Assembly: GCA_036785705.1 (NCBI GenBank)
Contig: JAWUZG010000332.1
Location: forward strand, 620,001 to 684,000
Origin: Acanthornis magna
Taxonomy: Eukaryota; Chordata; Aves; Passeriformes; Acanthizidae
DNA length: 64,000 nucleotides
Direction of reading: 5' to 3'
The number at the start of each line of letters is the position of its first letter. Position 1 is the stretch's first letter. The notes below the pieces were generated by a model. It saw nothing but the letters and a program-made list of their open reading frames with translations. It was not told the origin of the DNA and did no database searches. A program made the translations under genes and the position numbers. Positions 62,401-64,000 of this stretch are shown piece after piece.

Positions 62401-62513
62401 CACAGTTTCAGTGAGACAGCCATGAGCAGCCATTGAGCACAGCATTGGCTCTGTGTGTAGAGGAGGAGGTGTAAGTTACTGATGGAGCTGGATCAGTCAG
62501 GAGCCAGGACTGG

Positions 62514-62536
62514 CTGTTCTGTTCTGTTCTGTTCTG
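62514..62536 (+). repeat. (CTGTT)n pentanucleotide microsatellite
   Basis: 4.6 perfect units of CTGTT/TTCTG. Confidence 0.9.
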
Positions 62537-63985
62537 CAAGGCTCTGCACTCTTCACTGGCAAACCCAGAGTTATCCCTGACTGCAGCACGTGGGAAAGCC
62601 CTTCCCCTGACACTGAAAGGAAAAGGAACAGTGTTTGCCTGTAGGAGATGAAAAGATTCCCACTCAAAAGGGTTTAAATAAAGTTACATGAAAACTTGTA
62701 AAGAACCATCCATTCTAAGAAAAAGACAAAATCCCCATTTTGTTATTTTTCATCAAGGGCCATAACAGTGATTTCTTCAGGAATCATCAGTCACTTGCTA
62801 ATGGAGAACAAGGTAGTTTGGTAGTTCCTAGCTTCAATTAGTTAAGAAGTTTGCACAAAAGAAGTGCCAATGCTATAGAATGGTGCTATAGAAAATTCCT
62901 TAGCAGCTACTGAACTTGTGACAGTTTGCAAGTGAGTTGGAGCTTGCTGATTTATCATCAGTGGGATGCTCAAAGGGACTGACTCGGCTTTGTAACCACT
63001 TCTGAATGCTCTTAAGGTTTGTGCCAAAAAATGTAACTTTGAACTTCAGGACTAAGTCCTAAGAAATAAGTATATAGACTCAGCAGTGAATTGCAATCCA
63101 ACAGATATAAGCAGAGGTTGGTTCAGAAGTTGCATTTCCTGATGATGACTCTCTGCTCTCAAAAGTGCAATAGAATGCAAATGCCTGATGGTGATGGTGC
63201 TTAGCACTTTATTATTTCAGTATGTTTATTTTTCACTTCTCACTGCTTTGGAAGTCAATGCAAATCTCATTTAAGATGTTATTGGGCATTATGTTAGTGA
63301 GAACAGGGGAATAACAATAAGAAAACTGAAAACTTTGAGAACAAAGAAGCTGTGGATAGCCTGCTGGGCATACAGTAAAGTCCAGATGAGTCCTGTCTGC
63401 AGTGCATGGGTGTTGTCATTGCCATAGACCACATGAAAAACTTGCCTCCTGAACCAGAGGAAGATTCTGAAAGATGAGCTGCCTTTTTGTCATGCTGTGG
63501 ATGGTAAAATTCTGACTTACCATGCTCTTTCCCCAAGGGTAGTGCTAAGTGAGAGAAAAATCTTATCAGAATAGATATGATCTCATGTTTTGAAGTGGGT
63601 CAACAAAAGAATCCCGTTCTTTATACTAAAAAAATGTTGCAGATTCAGACCAATTTCTTAGCCTGGCATGGACTAGTAAGTGCTGAAAACATATGTAAGT
63701 ATTCTGAGATGAAGAGACATCCAGTGAAGAGTTCATTCTATTTTTTCAATGTATTCACATTACACAGCCCCAAAACTATAACACTGTTTCTATGCAAGGA
63801 AGGAGAGATTGGGTTTAGAAGGGAATTACAGAGCTATGGCATGGCATGGTACATCTAGAGAGAACATTGTTGTAATGTAATGTTGAGAATTGGAAGTTAA
63901 TTACTGTTAAGAGAGACTTTGGGGTTGCCAATAGGTGCCCTTCACTGAATGCTGTGCTGAGCACAGATGCTAAATGTGTTTAGTT

Positions 63986-63999
63986 AAAAAAAAAAAAAA
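63986..63999. repeat. poly(A) tract at window end, A14
   Basis: Run of 14 A followed by a single G at the last base. The tract may be part of something that continues beyond the window. Confidence 0.85.
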
Positions 64000-64000
64000 G

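Larger units (their letters stand above)
57825..63985. other. non-coding stretch with conserved-looking blocks
   Basis: No gene or interspersed repeat is recognised. Complex, repeat-free sequence at about 58400-58640 and 58950-59480 has the look of vertebrate conserved non-coding elements. The rest is ordinary unique-looking sequence with one short pentanucleotide repeat. Confidence 0.5.

Noticed and set aside
1..64000. A prokaryotic-style system such as a CRISPR array, toxin-antitoxin pair, phage or operon
   Set aside because: No regularly spaced repeats, no tandem genes with ribosome-binding sites and no long open frames. CR1 and ERVL repeats place the sequence in a bird genome.

Overview
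The window reads as nuclear DNA of a bird, probably a passerine or another neoavian. The evidence is three interspersed repeats: two 5'-truncated CR1 LINE tails (about 2921-3508 and 48222-48748, both on +) and one solo ERVL-type LTR (7877-8403, on -). All resemble families abundant in songbird genomes. I recognised them from memory of the families, not by a search.

Apart from these repeats the window is A+T-rich, repeat-poor, non-coding sequence, as in a long intron or a gene desert. No frame holds a recognisable protein gene. The longest stop-free stretch (42610-43113, no ATG at its start) encodes about 167 residues that match no family I know. No rRNA, tRNA, CRISPR array, operon or CpG island was seen, and nothing bacterial, phage or plasmid-like.

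Layout: 1-2920 is non-coding with a small hairpin. 2921-3508 is CR1 copy A. 3509-7876 is non-coding with a homeodomain-core-rich patch near 4.95 kb and a splice-bounded open segment near 7 kb. 7877-8403 is the solo LTR. 8404-48221 is a 40-kb non-coding expanse with microsatellites, homopolymers, a perfect 12-bp inverted repeat, a nested slippage duplication and two more exon-like segments (9046-9179 and 42710-42955). 48222-48748 is CR1 copy B. 48749-64000 is non-coding with the best internal exon candidate (54553-54665), a purine-to-pyrimidine strand switch near 57.07 kb, an uninterrupted A36 tract, and a complex repeat-free block at about 58.95-59.48 kb that looks like a conserved non-coding element.

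If 54553-54665 is real, most of the window is intron of one long plus-strand gene, but I could not identify that gene. No new biological system could be supported. The most useful leads are the four splice-bounded open segments and the putative conserved non-coding blocks, and all need cross-species alignment or RNA-seq to decide.
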